DNA of 61,952 nucleotides from positions 1-61,952 of the forward strand of contig DATHUY010000108.1 in assembly GCA_035461765.1 (NCBI GenBank). Direction: 5' to 3'. Source of the DNA: Longimicrobiales bacterium. GTDB taxonomy: Bacteria; Gemmatimonadota; Gemmatimonadetes; Longimicrobiales; RSA9. Within the stretch, counting starts at the first letter, position 1, and every line of letters begins with the position of its first letter. The notes under the pieces were generated by a model. That model saw only the letters and a list, made by a program, of their open reading frames with translations, made no database searches and was not told the DNA's origin. Positions 7,565 through 15,327 of this stretch are shown here, piece after piece. The position numbers and the translations under genes are program-made.

Positions 7565-9285
7565 TCGACTCGCTCCGCCGCTGCCGCGACCCATGACGGC
7601 GGTGTCGATGCCGGGGCGGGACCCGTCGCCTGGCGCGCCGCGGGCAGCGCGTGACAATCCACACACCGCCGGCCCGGCTGATGGTCCGTCATGTCCTGGT
7701 GACAGGACAGGCAGAGGCTGCGTGTGCGCTGCGCCGCCGTGACCGGTGCGGGCGAGTGGCAGCCCGAGCCCGCGCACGTCAGATGTGCCGTGGCCGTGTG
7801 CGCGGACGAAGCCGGTGTCTCGTGACAGGCCAGACAGTTGTTGTCCGGCTCGTGATGCTCATCGTGGCAGCCCTCGCAGCTGACGCGCGCGGCGCTCAGC
7901 TCCAGGCCCTGCACGTGGCAGCGTCCGCAGTCGATATCGTCATGCGGCCGGTGGTCGAACGGATACGTGCGGTTCTCGGCGCGGCCTACGCTCGGCCGGA
8001 ACGCGCGCCGCACACTGTAGCGCTCGGATGAGACCGCGGCGGGATCGTGGCAGCGCGAGCATGGCTGCATCGTCGAGCCCGTGTGGTGACACGACCGGCA
8101 GTCCTGCACCGTGGTGGTGGTCACCTGCCCGTGGGTGTTCTCGACGCTGTGACAGGCCGTGCACTCCACGTCCGTGTGCCGCGCGTGGTCGAATTGCAGC
8201 GGGAATGCGGGCCGGGTCTGTTGCGCATGCGCCGGAGCCGGCAGGAACAGACGGCCGAGGACCCGCAGCACACCGTCACCGAGCGACGTGCGCGGCGGCG
8301 CGTGCGGGTTCGGCGCCGGCGTGGGCGGCGTGCGCAGCGTCGGATCCGTATGACAGTCCCGGCACTGCCGTCCTTCGGCGTGGAAGCTGTGTGCCGAATG
8401 GCACCGGCCGCATGTCTCGAGGACACCGGCGCCCAGGCCGCGGTGGAACGGCGTCAGCGTGTCGGGCTGCATGTGGCAGTCCGTGCACGCATTGAACGCA
8501 TCGCTCGACTGCGCCTGGTCGTGCGGGTTGTGGCACGACGCGCACATGCCCGCATGCGGATCCGCCTCCGCGGGCGGGAAGTCCGCCAGCCGCACCTGCA
8601 TCGCGTGGCAGCTCAGGCACTGTTCCCGCTGCGGGTGGAATGCCAGCTGGACGGAGTCTCGCTCTTCCGCGGCGACCTGCGCGTTGAACGTGTGACACGT
8701 CGCGCAGTGGATCGTCAGGTCGCCCATCGCGCCGAGCTGGATGTTCTGATTCTCGTGGCATCCCGCCTGGCCGCATGTCTGCTCGGTGGCGGCGAACTCG
8801 TGGACGCTCGTGGAATGACATTCGACGCATTTCAGTCCGGAAAGCGCCGGGTCGTCCGATTCCAGGTGCACCCGGTGCCCCGCGGACGCCGCTACGTTGC
8901 TCCACTCCTCCGGATCGCCCTCCACGTGACACTCGACGCACACGTCATTCGATACTTCCGCGTGCGCCTCCAGACTATCGGGATTCTCGATGATCTGCGT
9001 CAGCGCCATCGTGCTGCGCGTCACGAGCGTCGGCTGGTGGCACGACTTGCACCCGAGATCGGCGTGCGCGCTGCGCGCGAACCGCTCGTAGGGATCCACC
9101 ATCAGGTGGCAGGAGAGACAGAAATCGTTGTCGTGCTGGACGTAATCGTATGTGCGGTAGGCTTCCACCCCGCCCCACACCAGCAGAGCCGCGAGCACCG
9201 CGCCCAGCCCCACCAGCAGTACCGGTGGAACCTGGCGCAGTCGCTCGCGCGTGCGTCGCAGCATGCCTGGACGTCTATCGTTCAA
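7561..9285 (-). CDS. Membrane-anchored NapC/NirT-like multiheme cytochrome c (about 20 haem motifs)
   Basis: 574 residues. One N-terminal membrane helix (about 18-42) is followed by a NapC/NirT-like start: FCLSCHLMVDPYERFARSAH, then CKSCH. I count 18 CXXCH motifs plus two CX4CH motifs (CGQAGCH and CAGSGCH), so up to 20 haems. A Pro/Ala-rich linker with a second hydrophobic patch near residue 340 divides two haem-rich halves. NapC-type proteins oxidise menaquinol or ubiquinol and hand electrons to periplasmic cytochromes; this very long version could be both the quinol-facing and the bridging part. The start is ambiguous: TTG at 9285 or ATG at 9264. The stop overlaps the barrel gene start (ATGA). 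A 61-bp gap separates it from the 9-haem lipoprotein gene upstream. Confidence 0.88.
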   Translation of the reverse strand: MNDRRPGMLRRTRERLRQVPPVLLVGLGAVLAALLVWGGVEAYRTYDYVQHDNDFCLSCHLMVDPYERFARSAHADLGCKSCHQPTLVTRSTMALTQIIENPDSLEAHAEVSNDVCVECHVEGDPEEWSNVAASAGHRVHLESDDPALSGLKCVECHSTSVHEFAATEQTCGQAGCHENQNIQLGAMGDLTIHCATCHTFNAQVAAEERDSVQLAFHPQREQCLSCHAMQVRLADFPPAEADPHAGMCASCHNPHDQAQSSDAFNACTDCHMQPDTLTPFHRGLGAGVLETCGRCHSAHSFHAEGRQCRDCHTDPTLRTPPTPAPNPHAPPRTSLGDGVLRVLGRLFLPAPAHAQQTRPAFPLQFDHARHTDVECTACHSVENTHGQVTTTTVQDCRSCHHTGSTMQPCSRCHDPAAVSSERYSVRRAFRPSVGRAENRTYPFDHRPHDDIDCGRCHVQGLELSAARVSCEGCHDEHHEPDNNCLACHETPASSAHTATAHLTCAGSGCHSPAPVTAAQRTRSLCLSCHQDMTDHQPGRRCVDCHALPAARQATGPAPASTPPSWVAAAAERVE

Positions 9286-9346
9286 CGATTACCCACTTCA
9301 ATGGCTGGCAGCGGGCGCCGCGACGCACGGCGCCCGCTGTCTCTGG

Positions 9347-10801
9347 CTAGTTGTGCTGGCCCAGCTGCCGGCTCAGCGATACGCCCGGCGCCGCGAGGCC
9401 ATAATCTGTCCGCACCTGCTGGATCGACGCAATGAGCAGGGCCTCGATCAGGAACGGATTGTGAACCGCCGACTCCGGGAAGCTGTTGATCAGCTGGTAA
9501 TTGAACCTGGCTCCCTCGGCCGTGCTGTACCGCCCGTCATTGGCATTGAACTCCGAGGCCGGGATCTGCGCGATCAGCGTGTTCAGCTGCGCAGCGAGCG
9601 TGTTGAGACGCTGCGTCGCGACCTGCTCCAGCGAACGGGCGACCGCCTCCGAGCCGTGGCAGCCCGCGTCGGTGCAGGTCTTGTATGACTTCTGGGACGA
9701 GGCGCAGTCGCCCGGCACCGGCACGCCGTTCACCATGCACGGCGTGGCCGCGAACATGTGACCGACCGAGAAGACCTGCTCGCCCGTCAGCTCGTCCGTG
9801 GTACTGAACGCGTTCACGTGGCAGCCCGCGCACAGCTTCGGATTCGCGACCGACCCATGCGTCGCTGCAATAACCGACGTGTCGCCCGTGCCGGGGAACT
9901 GCATGTTGGGGGGCCACCAGCCGCCGTAGCCGAGCAGCACCGGGCCCTCCGGCGAGTGCGGTCCGCGACTCTGCGAGGCCAGGTCCGGCGTGCCGCGCTT
10001 GTGATGGCACTTCATGCACAGGTTCTGCTCTTCGTTCGGCACGTCCACCGCGTAGCGCAGCTGACCCTCGTTGTCCGCCGAGTGCGGGTCGTGACACACG
10101 CCGCACGTGATCGCCAGATGCTGGCCCGGCTGCGACACACTGGCCTTTTCCAGATAATCGGCATTCTCGCCCCAAGCCACGAGCGCGCCCTCACCCGTGT
10201 GGCAGCTCTCGCATTCCGGTCGGCCCGCCGGCGACGCGAGCGCGGCGCCGTGCCCCGACTGCTCCCACTCCTCGACGAACGGATGGTGCGCGCCCTGGTG
10301 GCATTCGCCGCAGCCGATCGTCAGGTCGGTCCCGACAGCCAGCGGCGCCAGCGGGATCGTCGCATCATTCGGGTTCTGCACGTGCGCCAGTCCCGGACCG
10401 TGACAGCTCTCGCACTGCACGTTGTGGTAGCGTTCGTCACCCGTGGTCGCATAACCGCCGGCCGCGGTCGCCAGGTTGCCCAGCTGATTCACCGTGTGGC
10501 AGTTCTCGCAGAACGCCTGCGCGTGACCGCTGCCCTGCAGCGTCGCCCATGCATCCGCGTGCGCCGTCTGCTCCCACTCCCCCTGGAAGCTGACGTGGCA
10601 GTTGCCGCACACCGTCAGGTTCGTCTCCTGGTTCGTCAGGCCGACGAACCCCTCATGCCCGGTAGGAACGTCACCGACCAGATCGCGATCACGGTATACG
10701 ATTCGCTCGTCCACGCAGGCCGTGCCGAGGACGAGCATTACTGCCGTGATCGCCATGAGCGCATGCTGCGATATCCTTCTCATGTATCCCTCGTCTCTCA
10801 T
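9347..10801 (-). CDS. Nonahaem c-type cytochrome lipoprotein
   Basis: About 484 residues with a lipoprotein signal (ALMAITAVMLVLGTAC). It contains eight CXXCH motifs (CGNCH, CENCH, CESCH twice, CGECH, CGVCH, CMKCH, CAGCH) and one CX4CH (CTDAGCH), so nine haems are likely. Repeated blocks such as EWEQTAHADAW and EWEQSGHGAAL resemble the haem-ligand spacing of cytochrome c554/NrfB-like modules. The C-terminal 100 residues lack haems and look helical. It is the first gene of the minus-strand operon. The start at 10801 has GAGG 5 nt upstream; a near-identical second start (ATG at 10783) follows 18 bp later. As a lipoprotein it could be the surface-exposed terminal reductase or the periplasmic donor to it. 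The substrate is unknown. Confidence 0.88.
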   Translation of the reverse strand: MRDEGYMRRISQHALMAITAVMLVLGTACVDERIVYRDRDLVGDVPTGHEGFVGLTNQETNLTVCGNCHVSFQGEWEQTAHADAWATLQGSGHAQAFCENCHTVNQLGNLATAAGGYATTGDERYHNVQCESCHGPGLAHVQNPNDATIPLAPLAVGTDLTIGCGECHQGAHHPFVEEWEQSGHGAALASPAGRPECESCHTGEGALVAWGENADYLEKASVSQPGQHLAITCGVCHDPHSADNEGQLRYAVDVPNEEQNLCMKCHHKRGTPDLASQSRGPHSPEGPVLLGYGGWWPPNMQFPGTGDTSVIAATHGSVANPKLCAGCHVNAFSTTDELTGEQVFSVGHMFAATPCMVNGVPVPGDCASSQKSYKTCTDAGCHGSEAVARSLEQVATQRLNTLAAQLNTLIAQIPASEFNANDGRYSTAEGARFNYQLINSFPESAVHNPFLIEALLIASIQQVRTDYGLAAPGVSLSRQLGQHN

Positions 10802-10811
10802 GTAGTCCTCG
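10778..10811 (-). repeat. Near-duplicate start regions of the nonahaem lipoprotein gene
   Basis: Two 16-bp copies (10778-10793 and 10796-10811), 14 of 16 identical and offset by 18 bp, each contain a purine-rich ribosome binding site and an ATGAGA start, in the same frame. Confidence 0.65.
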
Positions 10812-11100
10812 CCTGGCTGAGCGGCCGGGTGCATGTGACAGCGTCGTTCTGCGTTTGCAGACTGCACTGTACGGTATGGTCAACCCGATGAGCGGCACAA
10901 TAGGAGAAACCCGCACGGCGGTGTAGGCATTTTCAGCGCAATTCGCACGCCGCGGTATTGAACACATCCGCATGCGCTTATGCTTCTTCGCCGTTATGTC
11001 CCCCAGTATCACGGGATTGCACTGATCTGGTTCGTCCGCGTGGCGGCGCAGCTGAATTCACGCGCTGCAGTCGCCGTTCCAGATTTGTCCGGTGAGTCGA

Positions 11101-11123
11101 CGCGCATGATGGCTGCATGCGCG
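11101..11123. promoter_or_regulatory. Inverted repeat with 8-bp arms (CGCGCATG / CATGCGCG)
   Basis: Perfect 8-bp arms flank a 7-nt centre, about 70 bp upstream of the TATAAT box of the kinase gene. It may be an operator or a hairpin; I cannot tell which. Confidence 0.35.
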
Positions 11124-11170
11124 CGCCGGCGGGGAGCCGCGCTCGACCCTCGACCGCTCGCTCTGGACCT

Positions 11171-11199
11171 TTCCCGGGTCACCGGACGGGTTGTATAAT
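11171..11199 (+). promoter_or_regulatory. Candidate promoter of the triple-PAS kinase gene
   Basis: A perfect -10 TATAAT (11194-11199) has a weak -35 (TTCCCG, 11171-11176) at 17-bp spacing. It is about 70 bp upstream of the ATG at 11270. Confidence 0.45.
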
Positions 11200-11269
11200 C
11201 GGCTCGAGACCCCTCCGCCCCCCATTCCGCAACCGCCCCGCGTCTGTCCCGACGCTGGCGGGCAGCATC

Positions 11270-13369
11270 ATGAGCACTGGCATGTACGACACCCCGGAGG
11301 CACAACGATACCGCCCCACGCCGCGGCGAACCGACGCCCTCTTCGACGGCCCGGGGGAGATGCGGGAGCTGTGCCGGGCGCTGGACTGGTCCGCAACGCC
11401 GCTGGGTCCCGTGGCGAGATGGCCGGTGAGCCTGCGTACGATCGTGGGCAGCGTGCTCGGGTCGCGCAACCCCATGTTCCTGTTCTGGGGCCCCGAGCTG
11501 ATCCAGATCTACAACGACGCGTATCGGCCGAGCCTGGGTGGCGGGGATGGAAGCAGGAGCCGGCATCCGCAGGCGCTGGGAATGCGCGGTCGGGAGTTCT
11601 GGACGGACATCTGGGATACGATCGGCCCGCAGATCGACCAGGTGATGGCGACAGGTGTGGCCACGTGGCACGAGGATCAGTATCTGCCTATCGAGCGGGA
11701 CGGCCATCTGGACGATGTATGGTGGACGTACAGCTACGGCCCGGTGCACGATGATGATGGCCGCATCAACGGAGTGCTGGTGGTGTGCCAGGAGACCACG
11801 CAGAGGATTCTCGCGGAACAGGCACTGCGCCGGAGCGAGGCCCGTCTGCGTGCGATCTTCGACAGCACGTACGAATACATCGGTCTTGTGACGCCGGACG
11901 GCTCGGTACTGGACTGCAATCGGGCATCGCTGGAGTTCGTCGGCAACCGGCGCGAGGACGTGATCGGCGGAAAGTTGTGGGAGACGCCGTGGTTCGCGCA
12001 GACGCCGGGCGCGGCCGAGCGGGTGCGGCAGGGTGTGGCCTGGGCAGCCGCGGGTGAGTTCGTGCGATACGAGGCGACGCTCGAGCGCCCGCCGCGCGAC
12101 CCGGTCACATTCGACTTCTCGTTGCATCCGGTCCGCAACGCAGACGGCGCGGTGGAGTTGATCGTCCCTGAGGGGCGCGACATCAGCGAGCGCAAGCGTG
12201 CCGAGGAAGAGCGCGAGCATCTGCTGGGTGCGCTCGAGGTGGAGCGCTCGCGACTGGCTGAAGTCTTCCGGCAGGCGCCCTCCTTCCTCGCGGTCATGCG
12301 CGGACCGGATCACGTGTTGGAGCTCGCCAACGACGCGTATTACGCGATGGTGGGCCACCGCAGCATCATCGGCCTGCCGATCGCCGAGGCGCTGCCGGAA
12401 GTGCGCGATCAGGGCTTCATCGATCTGCTCGATCAGGTCCTGGCCACGGGCGAGCCGTACATTGGCCGCGAAGTCCGCATCCGTCTCGTGCGCCGGCCCG
12501 GCGGCGAGCCGGAAGAGCGGTTCGTCGATTTTGCGTATCAGCCGATCCGGGAGGAGGACGGCACGTGCTCGGGCATCATTGCGCACGGCCATGACGTAAC
12601 GGCGCAGGTGATCTCACGGCGGGAAGTGGAGCGGCTGCTGGCGGAGAGTGAGAGGGCGCGCGCGGAAGCGGAATCAGCGAATCGCATCAAGTCGCAGTTT
12701 CTCACCACCATGAGCCACGAGCTGCGTACGCCGCTGAACGCGATCGGCGGCTACACGGAGCTGTTGCAGATAGGCATCGATGCACCGATGAGCGAGAGGC
12801 AGCTGCAGTTTCTCGACCGCATCCAGCAGAGCCAGCGTCACCTGCTCGGACTGATCAATGAGGTTTTGAACTTCGCGAAGCTCGAGACCGGTACGATCTG
12901 CTACGACATCGCGGATGTCCCCGTTCATGGTGTGCTCAGCGCTGCGAAGGCGCTGGTGGAGCCGCAGGCGCGGGCGAAGGACCTCGACCTTCAGATCGGC
13001 GAATGTCCCGGCACGCTCGTCGCACGCGCGGATGCGGAGAAGATGCGCCAGATCGTCATCAACCTGCTGTCCAACGCCGTCAAGTTCACGGACGCCGGCG
13101 GCCGGATCACGGTCAGTGCGACGGGCGACGATCGTGAGATCCGGGTGATGGTGAGCGACACGGGTATCGGCATCGAAGCGGACCAGCTCGAGGCGATTTT
13201 CGGCGCATTCGTCCAGGTCCGCGGCGACCTGACCCGTCCCTATGAGGGCACCGGGCTGGGCCTGGCGATCAGCCGTGACCTCGCGCGCGGCATGCGCGGC
13301 GACCTGACCGTGCGGAGTACCCCCGGCACGGGCAGCACCTTCACGCTGGTGCTCCCCGCCGCGCCGTGA
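11270..13369 (+). CDS. Triple-PAS sensor histidine kinase, soluble
   Basis: 699 residues with no membrane helix. Three PAS-like domains come first. The first (about 25-180) is the variant with LGPVARWPVSLRTIV, then LIQIYNDAYRP and TWHEDQYLPIERDG. The second (about 190-310) ends in GRDISERKRAEEER. The third is at about 325-450. After a short coiled coil come HisKA, with the phospho-acceptor His483 in [11 protein letters not shown], and HATPase_c, with the N box NLLSNAVKFTDAGG, DTGIGI and GTGLGLAISRDLARG. No receiver domain and no neighbouring response regulator gene are present. The ATG at 11270 is preferred over an upstream start at 11117, because the upstream part is Arg/Pro-rich and overlaps the promoter. 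The signal sensed is unknown; the last PAS retains no obvious cofactor motif. Confidence 0.9.
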   Translation: MSTGMYDTPEAQRYRPTPRRTDALFDGPGEMRELCRALDWSATPLGPVARWPVSLRTIVGSVLGSRNPMFLFWGPELIQIYNDAYRPSLGGGDGSRSRHPQALGMRGREFWTDIWDTIGPQIDQVMATGVATWHEDQYLPIERDGHLDDVWWTYSYGPVHDDDGRINGVLVVCQETTQRILAEQALRRSEARLRAIFDSTYEYIGLVTPDGSVLDCNRASLEFVGNRREDVIGGKLWETPWFAQTPGAAERVRQGVAWAAAGEFVRYEATLERPPRDPVTFDFSLHPVRNADGAVELIVPEGRDISERKRAEEEREHLLGALEVERSRLAEVFRQAPSFLAVMRGPDHVLELANDAYYAMVGHRSIIGLPIAEALPEVRDQGFIDLLDQVLATGEPYIGREVRIRLVRRPGGEPEERFVDFAYQPIREEDGTCSGIIAHGHDVTAQVISRREVERLLAESERARAEAESANRIKSQFLTTMSHELRTPLNAIGGYTELLQIGIDAPMSERQLQFLDRIQQSQRHLLGLINEVLNFAKLETGTICYDIADVPVHGVLSAAKALVEPQARAKDLDLQIGECPGTLVARADAEKMRQIVINLLSNAVKFTDAGGRITVSATGDDREIRVMVSDTGIGIEADQLEAIFGAFVQVRGDLTRPYEGTGLGLAISRDLARGMRGDLTVRSTPGTGSTFTLVLPAAP

Positions 13370-13443
13370 CGAGCCGCCCCGCCGCGCGGTGACCACCGGC
13401 CTCCGCGTACCGGGCCGTCCGTCCGAAGTGGTTCGCATGTTGC

Positions 13444-13456
13444 TTGGGTCCCAAGA
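13444..13456. promoter_or_regulatory. Short palindrome CTTGGGTCCCAAG upstream of the symporter gene
   Basis: Perfect 6-bp arms around one base, 52 bp before the symporter start, in the 138-bp gap after the kinase gene. An operator role is a guess. Confidence 0.25.
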
Positions 13457-13507
13457 CCGTCCACGGCAGTCCCCGTGTAAACCGTACGAACAAGGATCCG
13501 GAGCGAC

Positions 13508-15043
13508 ATGCACTATGCGGACTGGATCGTCCTGGCGATCTACATCGCCACGATGGTGGGGATCGGTTTCTGGGCCAATCGAAAGCAGACGGATACCGAG
13601 GCATACTTCGTCGGCAATCGCAACATCCGCTGGTGGGCGGCCGGCCTCTCCATCATCGCCACTTCCTTCTCCGCCGCCTCCATTCTGGGCGTGCCCGGCT
13701 ACGCCTATGCGGGCGACATGTGGTACCTGCAGTACCAGCTAGGTGACTTCCTCGGTGCCGCCATTGTCATCGTACTGTTCATCCCGTTCTTCCATCGCAT
13801 CCGCGGACTCACCACTGCCTACGAGTACCTCGAGGTACGCTTCGACCTGAAGACGCGCCTGCTGGGCTCATCGCTCTTCGTGCTGACGGTGCTCCTGCGC
13901 GCGGGCACGCTGCTGTTCGGCGCAGCGCTTCTGTTTTCGGCCGTGGTGCCGACCGACTTCATACCGGGTCTCACAGGCGTCGAGGAGGCGGTAGTCTTCT
14001 TCGGCATCATCGCGATCATCTACACGGTGCTCGGCGGTATCTCCGCCGTGATCTGGACGGACGTCATACAGTTCACGATCATGAGCCTGGGCATCTTCGC
14101 GTCCATGGCGGTGGTGGTGCTGTCGACGCCCGGCGGCTGGGGCCTGGCCTTCGAGCAGGCGGGCGCGGCCGGCAAGCTCGACATCATCCACACGGAGGAC
14201 ATTCTGGGCGGCCAGGGCCTGCTCACCGCCATCTTCGGGTACGGCCTGCTGGCGCTGTCGCTGTTCGGCACCAACCAGCAACCGGTCCAGCGCTACATGA
14301 CGGTTAAGAACCCGCGCGAGGCGCAGAAGAGCCTGATGCTCGGGATCGTCGCCGGCGCGATCGGCGTCACGCTGTCGCTGCTGCTCGGCGTGTTCATGTT
14401 CATCTTCTACGAGCACTTCCCGACGCTGCTCCCGGCCGACGCGACGTCCGACCAGGTCGTGCCGCACTTCATCAACACCCAGGTGCCGCCGATCCTGACC
14501 GGCCTGCTGGTCGCGGCCGTGTTCGCCGCGGCGATGTCGAGCCTCGACTCCGCGCTGAACTCACTCTCCGCCGCGCTCACGGTCGACTTCCTCAAGCGGT
14601 TCCGACCGGCGGTATCCGACGCCGGCCGCCTGACGTTCGCGAAGTTCGTCGTGGTCACGGCGGGACTGCTCGGGATCGTCATTGGGATCTACGCGGCACG
14701 GACGGAAGAGTCGCTGATCGATCTCATCCTGACCTTCATGGGGTATTTTGCGGGTGGCCTGCTCGGCCTGTTCCTGCTGGGCATGCTGACGAAGCGCGCC
14801 AACGGCACGGGTGCCTTCACCGGCGCCATCATCGGCACCCTGGTCGTGCTGATGATGACGGAGAACGACTTCCCGCTGCCCCACATGTACGAGTGGCTGG
14901 GCATCGGACCGATCCCGTTCATCTGGTCGACCGGCCTCGGGCTCCTGGTAACCCTCAGCACCGGCTACCTCTTCTCGCTCGCCGGGCCGCGCGTGCCGCC
15001 CGACCGGCTGGAGAACACCACGCTGAACTGGACGCGCGCCTGA
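13508..15043 (+). CDS. Sodium:solute symporter (SSS family)
   Basis: 511 residues with about 13 membrane helices. The protein opens with the LeuT-fold SSS pattern (WIVLAIYIATMVGIGFWANR, then EAYFVGNRNIRWWAAGLSII). It includes ATSFSAASILGVPGYAYAG, TTAYEYLEVRFDLKTRLLGS and the later AAVFAAAMSSLDSALNSLSA, whose Ser/Asp cluster corresponds to the Na2 site region of TM8. It imports a solute with Na+; sugars, sialic acid, proline or carboxylates are all used in the family, and I cannot choose. The start has GGAG with 4-nt spacing (GGAGCGACATG). It follows a kinase gene by 138 bp and may be controlled by it, but it has its own leader with a small palindrome, and no kinase domain is fused. Confidence 0.92.
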   Translation: MHYADWIVLAIYIATMVGIGFWANRKQTDTEAYFVGNRNIRWWAAGLSIIATSFSAASILGVPGYAYAGDMWYLQYQLGDFLGAAIVIVLFIPFFHRIRGLTTAYEYLEVRFDLKTRLLGSSLFVLTVLLRAGTLLFGAALLFSAVVPTDFIPGLTGVEEAVVFFGIIAIIYTVLGGISAVIWTDVIQFTIMSLGIFASMAVVVLSTPGGWGLAFEQAGAAGKLDIIHTEDILGGQGLLTAIFGYGLLALSLFGTNQQPVQRYMTVKNPREAQKSLMLGIVAGAIGVTLSLLLGVFMFIFYEHFPTLLPADATSDQVVPHFINTQVPPILTGLLVAAVFAAAMSSLDSALNSLSAALTVDFLKRFRPAVSDAGRLTFAKFVVVTAGLLGIVIGIYAARTEESLIDLILTFMGYFAGGLLGLFLLGMLTKRANGTGAFTGAIIGTLVVLMMTENDFPLPHMYEWLGIGPIPFIWSTGLGLLVTLSTGYLFSLAGPRVPPDRLENTTLNWTRA

Positions 15044-15056
15044 AGGCCGCCCGCAT

Positions 15057-15086
15057 CGCCCCGCCCCTGTCCCGGGGGACGGGGCG
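15057..15086 (+). terminator. GC-rich hairpin downstream of the symporter gene
   Basis: Arms CGCCCCG (15057-15063) and CGGGGCG (15080-15086), with further CCC/GGG pairing inside, begin 14 bp after the stop. There is no U-tract, as is usual in such GC-rich genomes. Confidence 0.45.
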
Positions 15087-15150
15087 AGCCCGGGCACCTC
15101 CTCTCTCCGCACGCGTCGCCTCCCCCGTTACGGCTCGGCCGGCTGTCGGC

Positions 15151-15168
15151 TGAGGGGTTTTCCCTACA
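15151..15168 (+). promoter_or_regulatory. AGGGGTTTTCCCT-type motif, site A
   Basis: TGAGGGGTTTTCCCTACA lies about 160 bp upstream of the S46 peptidase gene. Similar motifs lie upstream of the radical SAM gene (21653-21669) and the Dps gene (28886-28900). A shared regulator is inferred. Confidence 0.4.
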
Positions 15169-15184
15169 CGTCCGCCTCGATTGT

Positions 15185-15202
15185 GCGGGAGAATTCTCCC
15201 GC
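15185..15202. promoter_or_regulatory. Perfect 18-bp palindrome GCGGGAGAATTCTCCCGC
   Basis: Uninterrupted 9-bp half sites in the 284-bp leader region of the S46 peptidase gene, 17 bp after motif site A. The contiguous symmetry suits a dimeric repressor better than a terminator. Confidence 0.45.
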
Positions 15203-15327
15203 CCCCGAGTCCTGCGCCTGACTGTGGACCCGGTGCAGGCGTCCCACCTTTCGCCACCTGAGGCAGGCTCCATCACCTGCACCCGCCCGCTCCCGCGGGC
15301 GCCGCACCCCGACCGGAGATGTGATCC

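Larger units (their letters stand above)
10802..11269. other. 468-bp divergent intergenic region
   Basis: It lies between the cytochrome operon and the triple-PAS kinase gene. I find no convincing gene. It holds a -35-like TTGACC on the minus strand without a good -10, an inverted repeat at 11101-11123, and a TATAAT box at 11194-11199. The small frames here lack coding character. Confidence 0.6.

Noticed and set aside
11270-15043. A CbrA-like kinase-transporter fusion
   Set aside because: The kinase and the SSS symporter are separate genes 138 bp apart with independent starts and a full kinase stop codon.
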